Shown piece by piece: positions 49,301-61,700 of a stretch of 64,000 nt of DNA. Positions within the stretch are counted from its first letter, which is position 1; every line of letters starts with the position of its first letter. The stretch covers positions 20,780 through 84,779 of the forward strand of contig JAJEKB010001071.1 of the NCBI GenBank assembly GCA_022393335.1, given 5' to 3'. This stretch comes from Macrotrachela quadricornifera. Taxonomy: Eukaryota; Rotifera; Eurotatoria; Philodinida; Philodinidae. Position numbers and translations under genes: made by a program. The notes under the pieces were generated by a model. That model saw only the letters and a program-made list of their open reading frames with translations. It was not told where the DNA came from and ran no database searches.

Positions 49301-51951
49301 TTATAATTATGTCCAACTCACTCTGTTGAAAATCGCCAGTAAAAAACATAACTAAAGGCATATCCAGAAGCATTGAATATCATCCACTCCTACTCACACA
49401 GCAAGCCTCGCTTCAAATGCATCTAATCTTCTCGCCATAAAAAGCGGGAGGAGCTGTAAACTATATAATGATGAATTCCAGTAATGAATAATTCTCGAGT
49501 CTGCCTAGTCTCACCATCATTATAGAATAGAGCAGATATGTAGGCTACCAGAGTTGCTTACAGGGCATGGCAGGGTGGGGCCTACATATTCTGCAAAACT
49601 GAATATTAAATTTTTGAATTTTCACATTCAAAAAGCGTTTTTCCCGAGTATTACGAGGTATAAGGCAAAGGTAATTTACAAACGATAGTACCAACTAGCA
49701 CTTAGAATTGTCTACTATAAAATATGTACGCGCACTTTTATCTATTCTTGGTACAACTAATAGTCTAGAACGCTAATTTTCGAGTGCTAGCTGGATCGTA
49801 AATGAAAAAAGCAGCCATCTTCAGCCATATAAATTAGATAATATTTTACCAATACAATCAGTAGAAAAAAATTAATTTTGTATTTTTTGATTGTTTTCTC
49901 TGATTGATAATAGCTGTCATATATATTTATTACTCTTGTTATTGAATTTTTTTTGAATGAAGATCTATAGTAAAACTTGTAAATATAACTTGTGTATGTT
50001 GTGTCATTTACTTCTTTTGTCTTTTTTTGTAATGCTCATATCTGTTGTTAGTTGAACTGTTATTTATTTCTATTGTAAAAAGCCTGTCAATGCATCTCCT
50101 TTGAGACTAAAATATGGAACTCACACATTTTTAGCTTCATTATACTAATAGAAAACAAATAAAGAGAATAGTCTGTGACATACGATAGTCTTTTGAGATT
50201 ATTGTCGATCGTCAGACAAATGATTGCTTGTCTTTTTTATATCTACATTTTGAGCAGACTATATAAGTATTTTTTTATTGTTGTTCTATTGTTTATTTCG
50301 TTCATTGTTATTCATTCCTTATTTATTGGTTTTTTCTTTCGAAAAAGATTGTAACATACAAGCTTAATTGATTAATAACTTTAATTAATATTTTCCCCAT
50401 ATTTATCACGAAAAAACTGCGATTATCTCAGAAAAATATTCCATCTATCGTAGAATGTAGAGCCATTTCTATTAATTTAATATTAATTAAATATTTATGT
50501 ACTATTTATATAACCGATCATTGGAAGACAATCGTTCTGTATCTGTACTTGTAATGGAATCGTACGTTTCATCTCAGCTGCTGAGATCGGTAATGGGAGG
50601 GAGTAGCCCTAAGACTTATACTCACGTATTTTCTATCGTCAAATATGTGAGTTTCACAAATGAATTAAAATAAAACAGTTTTCTATGATAGAATGCACAA
50701 ATGTTGTAGCTATTGAACTGAATTCCGAAAAACGCTAAAACAGTACATCAGTTCTACAGGGTAACCATGACCTGCCTTGTTTGAACGTGCAGCAGGACAG
50801 GGTAGAGTGTAGAAACTTACTCTCTGAGCATCTGTGTAAACTACACGTTAGTAAATAATTGTACAGATATGCAAGATTTCCTTCGCTCATTTGAATAAAA
50901 TATCGATGTCTATGGAATATAGATTCGTGTTATACGAAATATTTCTTTGATGTATAGGATAATCTCCTTCCTTTCGTATGGTTTCTGAAACGTCCAGTTT
51001 TTTCTAGAAACCATAAATTCTACTATTTTGTCGGGAAACAATGAACTTGATATTTGTAATATAGATTCAAATGATTATCATAATTTTAAATATAGTCATC
51101 TAACCAAATATTATCTTATTACTTCTAGATTGCATCAAATTGTTTTAACATGTGCCAGTATATTTTCAATTTTTGTTTAGTTACGCTTAAATATCAATGA
51201 GTTGTGATAATCACTATAATATTTTATCACTAAATGTTAACACTTATAAATCCATAGTTTAATAGTCAATAATCATTTAATCTCATTAATTTTATTTTTC
51301 AATATACCAATAATCTTTTAGTCATATTTAAGTAATAAATCACAAAGTGAACTAAATATTACTCATTATTGAATATAATATAATAATTCAAAGAAAATGC
51401 ACCATTTAATGTGTGTGTAAAAGTTCATTTAAATTAGATTTTACTAATGAAAATATGTGAATTTAATTAACTATTTTATAGAAAATTATTAGTTAGATCT
51501 TAATATAATTTAAAATAAAAATACATTTATTTTTAGTTATATGTTCGGAAACGGCTGTTGTTGCTCCATTAGAAACATTAAATACAAATTTAAATTATAA
51601 AATTCTCGATGATTTTATTGGTAAAACTACAGATCCAACAATAAAACTTTCCCCAATTATTTTAATTGATAATAATAATACTATTAATCCTGATAAAAAT
51701 ACATCTAATACATCATCAACATTGACTCCATATGGTTAATTCATTAATATTTTCTATTTTATTTAAGTTATTCTTTTTTTTTTATTTATATTTTAGTATC
51801 AACCAATCGATTTAGTGTTCATTCTGTTGATAATAATAATAGTACATTTGGAAATGATAAAAAATCACGTATTGGTTTTGGTAAAATAACACAATATTCA
51901 ATAAATACAATAACAGAACTTCCTGAAAGAGCATTAGATGAAGAACGATAA
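40322..51951 (+). CDS. PPIP5K: PPIP5K (VIP1) bifunctional inositol-pyrophosphate kinase/phosphatase
   Basis: Makes 1-diphospho inositol phosphates (InsP7/InsP8), with a second histidine-acid-phosphatase-like domain. I trace 25 constitutive exons, the first 40322-40435 and the last 51797-51951, about 1235 residues. The N-terminal ATP-grasp kinase (about 39-330) shows [60 protein letters not shown] and [12 protein letters not shown]. The phosphatase-like domain (about 375-900) has [12 protein letters not shown] from about 392, [50 protein letters not shown] and ELHFSPG. The C-terminal third is Ser/Pro-rich with the short conserved blocks [10 protein letters not shown] and APLETLN. Large introns: 41931-42905, 44080-45167 and 47929-51536, all repeat-bearing or decayed. 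A possible cassette exon lies at 47270-47377. Confidence 0.95.
44774..45114. repeat. Near-perfect 340 bp palindrome (PPIP5K intron 13)
   Basis: Two arms of about 165 bp meet near 44950. Inverted matches include GGGTCTTAGTATTTTGACTA, ACTTTTATATTTTTCGAGC and, at the centre, ACATCTAGTCACCATGAAAA against ACATCTGATCACCATGAAAA. Each arm carries a GTGAAATT plus GCATCTT-type core resembling the 15.3-16.5 kb element. Because the arms mirror each other, both give a similar spurious peptide on opposite strands. Confidence 0.85.
47270..47377 (+). other. Possible alternative cassette exon of PPIP5K
   Basis: 108 nt (36 codons), open in the right phase, are bounded by TTCTTCTAG before and GTTTGTC after, between exons ending 47042 and starting 47703. 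Including it adds a Ser/Arg-rich stretch with an RSRRKSSA motif that would fit basophilic kinases; skipping it also keeps frame. A second in-frame donor lies further on (near 47415). Confidence 0.4.
48911..49225. repeat. Foldback element, family A copy 3 (PPIP5K intron)
   Basis: The left arm (about 48911-48966) has TTCCATTACGACTTGACC and the right arm (about 49177-49225) GGCTGAACCATAATAAAGAC, inverted copies of the same arm found at 6.1/6.3 kb and 26.7/28.3 kb. It is about 315 bp and non-coding. Confidence 0.6.
49672..49802. repeat. Small imperfect hairpin
   Basis: Inverted blocks ATTTAC ... CTAGCACT at the left and AGTGCTAG ... GTAAAT at the right, with TACAACTAATAG-type inner pairing, form an imperfect stem of about 130 bp. 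Confidence 0.5.
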
Positions 51952-52266
51952 AAATATATTATTTAAGTATCATAACTATTAATAAATATAATTTATTCTT
52001 TTTATTTCGAGTGAATACTTTTGGATTGGTTACAGTCTTTTTTTTTTTTATTTATTTTCTTCTTATTTTATTTGGTGATGCTTGTACATATATTATTTTT
52101 TTTCCTTTATACTTGTGTATATTAACTAGATAATATTTTTTTTCTTTGATTTAACAATTATAACAAAAACCAACCTAACAAAATAAGTTTTTATTTGTTT
52201 TTGTTTTTGTGTTATCTTGTAACTAACATGGGATTAGGTAACTTTTAAAATATTCTTTTAATAGAT

Positions 52267-53714
52267 ATGGAAAATTTTATGCGTGCGCTTCAGTTTGCTG
52301 CTCATAAACATAGATTTCAAAAACGAAAAGATGTTGATGCAACACCTTATATTAATCATCCAATAGGAGTGGCTTATATTCTGAGCAATGAAGCTGGTAT
52401 TAAGGATTTTGATTTACTTGCTGTAGGAATTCTTAAATAGAGATATATTATAAGGATAATTCTATCTTTCAGGCTGCTCTTTTACATGATACAATTGAAG
52501 ATACAGAAACAACACTTGAAGAACTTCAACAAGAATTTGGATCACGTATTGCTGGTATTTATATTATTCTTTTGTTTGAAGAAACATTTGATAGATGATT
52601 TTGATTAGTAAAGACTTATTAATTTGATTGAATGATATAGCCTTCATGATTTGAAATAATTCTAAGCTTTCTTTTTTTTTTAGAATTGACTCATTGATAA
52701 TTATGCTAGGTAACGGCTATAGAGAATTGTGATCTTTCTTATTTTTTTATATGTATTTATACAATTATATTATCTTCTTCTATTTCGAAAATTTTATCGT
52801 ATATTAATATTATACTATTAAAATTAATCGTTATTGATCGAAATGTCCGAACGAACAACTGAAATATGTACCTGTAAAAAAAAATGAGGGCACCTCTAAT
52901 GAGAAAAATATTTGAAAATTTATCAGTTGTGTCATTGAACAATTTGTTAACACCAGTACATCACAAATATTTGAGTACTCATCTAATATCTTGAATGTTA
53001 AGCTTATAAGAATCTACAATCAGCCATAAATTATAACATTGAAAAAAAGTAACCTAAAAGACAAAATTAGGTAAACTTTTATCTCTCATATAAAAATGTT
53101 GAAATTTAGATTGTAAAATAATTTCACTGTGTTCAAACAAAAAAGCTCTTTGTCTTTTATTTATTCTAAAAATGAACAAAAAGGCATATTAAATTATGTT
53201 CTTTTATAGTACTTTTCATAGATTATCAACCATAATATAAAACACTTCGAATTGGACATGTATATAAAATAATATATGTTGAAAAAAGTGTGCAAATTTT
53301 GATTAATTACAACTGTATCTTAGAGTTTTTAGCAAGATTTCTTCATCGAATTTCTATTATATAATGACTTTTCTATTACTATACATTGCATTTATTATGT
53401 ACAATTGATATACATATATTATAGGTATTGTATCTGAATTAACTGATGATAAAAATTTAGAAAAAAGTGAACGTAAACGTTTACAAATTGTTAATGCTGG
53501 TCAATTAACTCCAGATGCTATTCCTGTTCGTCTTGCTGACAAAATATACAATTTACGTGATTTAAATCGTAGTACACCTGTTGGTTGGTCAGAAGAACGT
53601 GTTAAAGAATATTTTGAATGGTCATCAAAAATAGCTCGTCAATTATTTGGTCATAATATACAAATGGATACTATTTTAAAAGATTTATTTCGCCAACGAA
53701 ATATTCAATTTTAA
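52267..53714 (+). CDS. HDDC3: MESH1/HDDC3, metazoan SpoT-like (p)ppGpp/NADPH phosphatase
   Basis: HD-domain hydrolase removing the 3' pyrophosphate of ppGpp and the 2' phosphate of NADPH. Exons 52267-52422, 52473-52554 and 53425-53714 give 175 residues (human 179). Metal-site residues are all present: His31 (TPYINHPIG), His57-Asp58 (ALLHDTIEDTETT) and Asp118 (RLADKIYNLRDL). The ELTDDKNLEKSERK and PVGWSEERVKEYFEW blocks complete the match. No synthetase domain is attached, as expected for the animal form. The ATG follows TTCTTTTAATAG by 2 nt, a typical splice or trans-splice acceptor. The gene begins 315 bp after the PPIP5K stop. Intron 2 is 870 bp and AT-rich, with no clear repeat. Confidence 0.96.
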
Positions 53715-54566
53715 TGCATCAATATATTTATTTTCCTATAATGAAATTTTATAATATATTTCATCAAAAATAAACAAGAAATTTTACGAAATGATGAATC
53801 ATCGATTATCAAACGTTTTGATTTAGTATGCTTTTAAGAAATGATACATCTCTATCGTTTGATTAATTATGAACACATTGAACGCGATTTGATCTATGGA
53901 TGAATCATACCATCGTGAATGTATTAGCAACTTTCTGATCTTATCGTTCAAATAACCCTTAATTCATTATCTATCCTCTATAAAAAATTAGCTTTTTAAG
54001 CCCATGTACTGAATTTGAACAACTTTTCTTATCAAAATCATCCATTTTTCTATGCTAAAAAAATGCACATTTCTACTTATCTCGTGTTTCATCTCATTTC
54101 GATTTTTACATGAATGGTTTTTAACATATACCATTCGATAGAAAGAAAAGCGTTCCATACAATGGTATATTTTTTACGGAAGACATACTTTGGAAGATGT
54201 CTGAATGTCAACAAATACTCATGTGTCGCTGCAAATCTTCAATAAGTCTTGTTTTTCTCCATCATAACACGATCAAAAGTAATTTTCAAATATAAAATTG
54301 GAAGGAGCATTAAAAACTGCACTAGATAGACTATTTGAATATTTTTTTAAGAAGAATATACTACATTGGAGGCAATTTGAACACTAAGATTGATCACACT
54401 GAGACCTACTGATAAAAAATATGAATTATTTGATCAATTTTGTTTTCTATATATATATGAATACAAATGACACTAAAATATTATACATTCTATTGTACTT
54501 GATATGTTTATGCAAATAAGTTGAAAATAATAATTTATGATGCTTCATGCATAATCATTCGTTTAT
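53715..54566. other. Intergenic between MESH1 and the LINE fragment
   Basis: About 850 bp, slightly less AT-rich than average. I see no gene; part of it may be eroded 5' sequence of the LINE. Confidence 0.35.
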
Positions 54567-56223
54567 TCTGATAAAGCCTTTTGGACACATCTATCTCGTA
54601 TCTACAAATCACGTGGGTTATCCTTCTACAAGTTATCATCTTCAAATAAGGTGCTCTCAACAGAACAAGGAGTTATGGATGAATTAAGTCAATACTATAG
54701 AGAGCAATTTCAGTCAATCGATATAGACTATTCAGATGCACACGATGTTAAAATACACACTGAGTATAGTGAATCGATGAATAAACTAGTAGACGAAACT
54801 AGCTTTACAGAAGTTAGAAGATTAATAAAAATTCTGAAACCGAAAAAGTCAGTAGGTTTCGATTGTGTATTAAACTTCATGATTAAAAAGCTATTCCTCA
54901 GCTATATTGAATGCTTAACAAAATGTTTTAATATCTGGTTGAGAGAATGTTGGTAATCAAATGAATGGAAGTTAGCAAAGATAGTAACCCTGAATAAATT
55001 GAAATCAGGTACCCCAAATGTAGTCAAACGTGTCCTATATCTTTGTTGTCAACGCATTCGAAACTTTTCGAGAAAATCATGCTTCAACGTATTAGATATT
55101 GAGCTGAGAGTAACTAGTTGGTACCGATAGAACAATCAAGCTTTCGACCGAAGTGTCTTCTTCTTACACGCATACTTTCAATCTACTAGAAGGTAAAGAA
55201 CACTATGGCAGCAAATATATCGACACTAGCCATTTATGCCGATTACCAAAAAGCTTACGATCGTACCTGGCATGCAGCACTTATATATAAATTATGGAGA
55301 ATTAATATGCCATTCGAGTTACTGAAATTGACTGAAAGTTGGTTGAAAAATAGAAGAGTTTATATAATGTTCGGTGGAAAATTGTCCACAGTTTTTCTCA
55401 TTAATATAGGACTTCCACAGGGTAGTAGCCTTACCCCCTGTTTGTTTTTATTGTGTTTCACTGCGATCTCATGAAGTGCGTGGAAGCTCATCCAAGTCAT
55501 TTCTTTGTGGATGATCTGAGTGTACTAATTAAACCATCCATAACGAAGAAGCTAGTATCAATGATTACGTTTTTGCAAAAGGAGGATACTGAAGTTTGTA
55601 ATCGCATATATAGATACTAAAGACCAAGAAAACCGAAAAATATAGAAAAAACTGTTGCATAGGTGTTTCATATACAGGTAAAAAGACTGATAGTAAATAT
55701 ATCAATGAATAATATACAAATTCAGATGGTTGAAGAATTTAAATATCTTGGTTTTACATGGTCGGATAAATTGTTGTTAAAACCTAGAGTAGATAAATGT
55801 ATAGAAAATATTCAGAGATCCTTAGGAAAACTAAGATGGTTAAAATCAGGATGAAGTATATTGTTGAAAGTGCTCCATCAATGTTTTTTTGCTTGGTTAT
55901 TTCCATTCTATCCCATCCTTCGTAAAACTTAGCAACTTATACTAGGACAAAAATTCCGTATGGGCAACCGGCTGATATATTGTTGTCCTTTTATACCTGC
56001 ACGCCATCTATATTCTACCTTTTCTGAGCATTCACTTGAAGTTTATGTAAAGAAACATATTCAGAGAAGATTGAAATACATGCATACAACAGATCTAGGA
56101 GTTTCACTTTTTTATAACGATATTTTCATATGGGATAATTATCATAAAAGAAAAAATGATCGTCTTGGTCATTCTTTTCGAAATCATCGTGTTAAACAAC
56201 TGTTAGTAAGGCATGAATCGTAG
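54567..56223 (+). mobile_element. Decayed LINE (non-LTR) reverse-transcriptase fragment
   Basis: Broken open frames in one direction carry the reverse-transcriptase landmarks in order: a fingers region (KPKKSVGFDC, 54837-54866), motif A (YADYQKAYDRTWH, near 55240), motif B (GLPQGSSLTP, near 55410), motif C (FFVDD, 55501-55515) and a thumb-like EEFKYLGFTW (near 55740). Reading is interrupted by a stop at 54954-54956, a frameshift near 55450 between motifs B and C, and further stops. No endonuclease domain or 3' tail is recognised, so the copy is 5'-truncated and inactive. The motif order fits telomere-independent LINEs of the Jockey/CR1/I group; I cannot name the clade. Confidence 0.88.
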
Positions 56224-58782
56224 CTTTTAAAGTGGCTGTTGTTCGTTGAAACAAATTAATACAAAAGGAAAAGACATAGAGTGCTGCATCTACTATCTAT
56301 ATCTCTTTAAAATTTCATTTTTTGTTATTCTTCCTTTCGTCCTTCGTACCGCTTTCTTTTTTTTCTTTTTTCTCTCCTCTTGCTCTTTTATTCATATTCA
56401 TTTATCCCTCTTCATATGCTTCCAAACTGTGCTGATATTTGCATAACTGTATGAATGCTTATCTATAAAGTGTGGACAACAATGATGTGCTTATTGCTTA
56501 AAAAACTTCATATCTCTTTTTTATTCCTAATATGTAAGCACATTCCGAGTATCACATTATCGGGGCAAAATAAAAAAAATTATTCGTTTATTACACATAA
56601 TATATTGATAAATAATACAGATATGTATGAAAGAGTTTCTACTGAAAATAAAAGTTATAATCGATAACAATCATATATATATATATATACTTTTAGCGTT
56701 TAAAATAATCTAAGATTAAGTTATAAATTTTTATATTGTCAAATAAGTAATTCAGAATATAAGCTTTGGTTTTAAAAGCAATGAAAAACCGGTTTTTTTT
56801 ATGGATCAAGATTTTTTTTTGTTCTTAATGTTGACTTTATTTTATTGTGTTGAAGTCAAATTACAGTCAAGTAAGCTTTTATATATAAATTGTTTCTCAA
56901 ATAATAAAACGTGCTCTTTGTTGTAAAAAGAAACTCAACTAATAATCCATGATCAATAAATTATGTCATTCTATTCTTGACAATTTTTATTCAAAAAGGC
57001 AAAAATACGAAATCATAATCATTTATATATTATTTTAATAGAATTAAATAAGAAAAGAAATAGATGACTATATGATCTTTATGTTTTGTTAAAACAAATA
57101 TTTTTATACATATTATCTCATTGTTATTGTTGCATCGTGAATATAAGACAAACATATTGTATTATTTAGTAATATACAGATAAGTATATAAAAAAAAAAC
57201 CAGGTGCAATGATTTTCGACAACAGATTCTTCAACAAACGGCAAGCAATGAAAAACGATATTGTATATTTTGCAATAAAGCAAGCATATAGAATTATTGT
57301 AGGCAACTTTATTACAGCTCTCTTTTAGCTTATCAGATCAATAATTTTCTCTCTTTGTATGTTGTTGTAAGAAATAACAACGAACATAAAATTGTTATTA
57401 ATAATAACAAATAAAACGGTGGTTTGTCCTTCATCATGTTTCTTTACATTTTCATTCAATTCAGTTTTTTTTTTTTGTTATTTGTTACTATATAAAGTCA
57501 CGCATTTGTTTGTTTTCTTATAAATTTCGTAATATTCCTATTTTTATACTAAGTCAAATAAAAGGAAAAAAAAAAGAGATTTATTCAAATTATAGATAAT
57601 GTAAAACTATGTTAAGTAACATATATAATAGTATAAATAAAACATTTAAAACCGCAAAACGTTTTTTTTTCTTGGAGAAATATTTATGATTTACTTGATT
57701 CTTTATCATAATATAATCATTATCATTTTATTGTACTTCATATATAAAAAAATGTTTCGTATCATAAATATTTTCTTTTTTCGATTTTATTTTAATAGTC
57801 ATTTATAATTAATATTAATCAAGATTATAAAAGTTAAAATTTATTTTTAATAGAAAAAGAAGTTGACGAGTTTATATATATTTTTTTCTTCTTTATTGTC
57901 AATATCAACATTTTTATTTATTTTTTATTTTGTTATCTTATCTAATGAATATATGAATAGTGAAGGACGAGTCTTCAGCAGATTTAAAATAGAAAAAAAA
58001 ATGAATGAGAAAGATATAGACAGTTGGGCATAAGATTAGTAAGTAAAATTAATATGGTTAGATTTTGATTTGTTTTCGTCTTATGTATACATACTTATTG
58101 TATGTTTTCAATTTCTATTTTATTTACATAGTGAATTAACTATTAGATAGACGATGATGATGATGATGATGATGATCTTTTTTTTTTTATTTATATGAGA
58201 AAGAGAATGGACAATAAATACACTATATATGTATATGATACAGTAAAATTTCAATTTTATTATAATATATTTTAGTGTTACAATGAGTAACAGAATATAT
58301 AAAAGTAAGAGAAACTAACATGATGTTTTCTATTTATTTCGTATGCCATAATTCGCATATTTTCAACTAAAAAAAAGATACGATGAAATATTTCGCTGTT
58401 CGTAAATTTTAAAAGGTAAATATGTGTAGAGATGTTCTCTCGTCTTTCTCTCTTATTTTATATGTCATCTTGAATACGTGTATGTGTAGTGCTTATCAGA
58501 CTAGTTTGCTTTTTTTGATAGGCAGAGACAGAGAGAGCGAGAATAAAAGAGAGAAAAAGAAACTTAGTGGTTACAAAAAGATTAATAAAACGACAAAGAA
58601 GGACATATTATTTCGTTGTCAGTTATAACTACGCGCATACATAAAAACCACAGGTAGAAAAGTATTAATGAACAAATATTTTTGAAAAAAAAATGTATGA
58701 TATAATCTTGTCTTTTCAATAGTAATTCTTCTAGATGCTGCTATTTATATTTAATTAAAAAAGTAGATTAATAACCATTATT
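56224..58782. other. Intergenic region before the PDZ gene
   Basis: About 2.6 kb of AT-rich sequence. Short open frames at 56246-56667 and 58422-58628 are low-complexity and have no family signal. A (GAT)n microsatellite of about eight repeats lies at 58153-58177. Part of the region is presumably the promoter of the PDZ gene. Confidence 0.4.
58153..58177 (+). repeat. (GAT)n microsatellite
   Basis: About eight uninterrupted GAT repeats in non-coding sequence. Confidence 0.9.
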
Positions 58783-61700
58783 ATGGCTCAATCAAACAAT
58801 GCAAGTTCTTCTCGTGGTGGCAATGCTCGTCTTTGCCGATTATGTGTATGGGATAATTATCGTGGACTTGGTTTTAATCTTGAAAAAACAGCAACACCTC
58901 CATATCTTGTTCGAAGTGTTGAATCACTTAGTCCAGCCGCTGCTGGTGGTCTCAAATTTCGTGATATTATTCTAGCTATTAACAATGAAGATGTAACTGA
59001 AGCTGATTATAATCATGTAACAAGTACTCTGAAGAATGCCAAAGATAGCGATGGACGCGTTGAATTACTTGTCGCTGACAAACGTACTTATGAAGCATCA
59101 TTAAAAAATCAAGATGTCTCAACAATTGCTCACTCAGCTAAAATAATTGATACACCAAAAGTAATGCCACGTGATTATATAAATTTTCCTCAACATAAGC
59201 CACGTACATGTGAAATACGTTTATCAAGAGCTGATGAACCATTTGGTTTTGAAGTTGCTAATGGTGAGAAAGAGACTGGCGCATTTATTCAAGACGTTAT
59301 GCCAAATACACCAGCTAGTAGAACAGATTTACGTAAATGTGATCGAATTCTTGAAGTTGATGATCAATTTGTTGATGATGAACCAAGTGCAAGTATATTA
59401 AAAAGATTGGGTGACGGAAAAAAAAAGAAAATTGTGAAATTATATGTTGTTGATACAATTACATATAAATATTTTCAAGAGAATAATATACCATTACAAT
59501 CAAAATTATATAAAAAAAGTCCACATGCAAAATTACCATCACAACCTTCCTTTCAGCCTGTAGAAGAATGTAAGAAAGCAAACATTTTGTTTTTTCTAAA
59601 TAATCAAAGTATTTTATTCAGATCCTTCTGGCGAAAGTGATACAGAGGTGGACAGACAAGGACAACATCTAGATGATATTCGTTTATGTACTATTAATCG
59701 TTCTATTGCAACAGTTCCTTATGGTTTTGAACTTGTTTCTGGTAGAACAGATACGGTTCATACATTGAGAATTAAACCGGATGTTACTAGTGGCATATCA
59801 TGTAAGAATTTTGTTTTCTAATTAATGCAATTTTTCTTGATAAGATATAAGTTTACTGTGAATAATATTAATACATATTCAAACAATCTGATTTATTAGA
59901 ATTAACAAAAGATAAAGAAGAAAAGAATGATAATTTTCAGAATGTAGAATTTTTACAGTGAATAATATCTCTTCAATTAGTTCAAACTTAAAAATGAAAA
60001 AAAAAGAAATAATAACATGTTATTTTTAGACTAAGATCTATTAAAAGACACATATCTTTTGGAAAGATGACTTATCTCTATTCTCATATTTTTAAATAAA
60101 CGACTTTGTGACCTTGTATTGAGTTTCAATCGTAGTGGTCTTTAATCGCTCATATTTTTAATATCCTTAGTATATGACACTAATTTTATAACACTGATTT
60201 TTTTGTCTGTTCTAATATAGATGCAGAAAATGCTGGTATTAGAACGGATGATCATTTAATCGAAGTAAATGGTCAAAATGTTGAAAATACTAAAATTGAA
60301 CAAGTTAAACAATATCTACGTACTGGTCCAAATCCTCTACAATTACAATTATTAGTTACCGATGCTGAAACATATAATTATTATAAACAACAAGGTAAAC
60401 CTATTCATAGTAGACTTCCAAATATTGAAAAATTACCATTAAATGCAAGTCGTCGACCTTCATCAACGGCTCCATCATATCATCAAAGTATATTTAGGAT
60501 ATTTTTCTACTTTTCCAAATATATTTTACATATTTAGATGGTAGTAGAAGATCTACAAGTACCTTACCACCACGACCTGGTGGATTATCATCTGGTATAG
60601 GACAAATAGCAGACAAGAATCCAATACGGCCAACAAGGACAGAAGAAGAATCACAATTAAATCGACGACAATGTCTACTTCGTTCTATTCCAACCTATGA
60701 TGGTTATGGTTTTGTTATAGGACAAGGATCAGACGGTGAGATGAGACATAAAATTACACAAATTGCAGCAAATTCACCAGCTGAACAACAAGGTAAATGG
60801 AATTTAAAAAAAGAAGGTTTTCTCCTGATTTTATAAATCATATTTTTAACTTAAAGGTCTTCGTGTTAATGATTATGTTCTATCTGTCGATAATCAAGAT
60901 GTTCGAGATATGAGTACAAGTGATTTTAAACAATTTTTACGTGACTCATTGAAAGATGCAGATAGACGTGGTCAACCATGTTTAATAGAAGTTTATAATG
61001 ACAATCCATATGGAGGGGAACCAATGCGTCCTGCAACTCCTAGTGGAACAAGTGGAAGATCATCAACTATTCGCAGTACTACCGGACGAAAGCCAACTGA
61101 TACCGATGAAACTTATCCAGAAATGCGTCTTTGTACTATTCGAGTAAAGTGTTTTATTTTTGTCTTGTTTATAAATTTTATTTTATTTTATATTTAGTCT
61201 TGGTCACAATTTCGAGATCTTGGCTTTCAAATTAATCAAACACCAAGTAGACTTGGTGGAAGTGATGGATATCGAATTCAAAATCTTGACAGAAATTCAC
61301 CAGCAGCTCATACAAATATTTACAATGGTGATTATATAATTGAAGTAAATCGTGAGAATATTGAAAGAAAAAGTTATCGAGAAGTTGACAATCTTATTCG
61401 TGATGCATATCGAACAAATCAAGGAGTTAGACTACTTGTTATTGATGATACTGGTTATCAATGGTATAAAAACCGTAGATATCCTATTGACACATCAGCA
61501 CCAAAAGCCTATGTGACACCGTAAATTGACTAATTTTAAAACACCAAGAAAAATTATAATATTTCAATTCTTTTAGGCACACTACACCTGATCCTCCACG
61601 TACAAGTTCTATAGGTAATACAGATAATAGAGAAACAGATGGACGTTATGCATCAATATCTCGACCAGAATCTTCTCCTCCAAGGAAAACTCAACCATCA

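Larger units (their letters stand above)
47929..51536 (+). other. Large PPIP5K intron (3.6 kb) with decayed repeats
   Basis: Besides the family A foldback at 48.9 kb and a small hairpin at 49.67-49.80 kb, this intron has patches less AT-rich than the rest of the window (about 49380-49600 and 50510-50840). They include a short TATGTAGGC/GCCTACATA hairpin at about 49537-49590. No ORF or tRNA is visible. The patches look like old inserted sequence. Confidence 0.5.

Noticed and set aside
52267..53714. MESH1 as a bacterial gene transfer (SpoT-like)
   Set aside because: It has introns, typical animal MESH1 length and blocks, and local codon use, so the metazoan orthologue explains it.
56246..58628. 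Short ORFs at 56246-56446, 56455-56667 and 58422-58628
   Set aside because: Low-complexity, hydrophobic or basic runs in AT-rich intergenic DNA with no splice-consistent extension or family signal.
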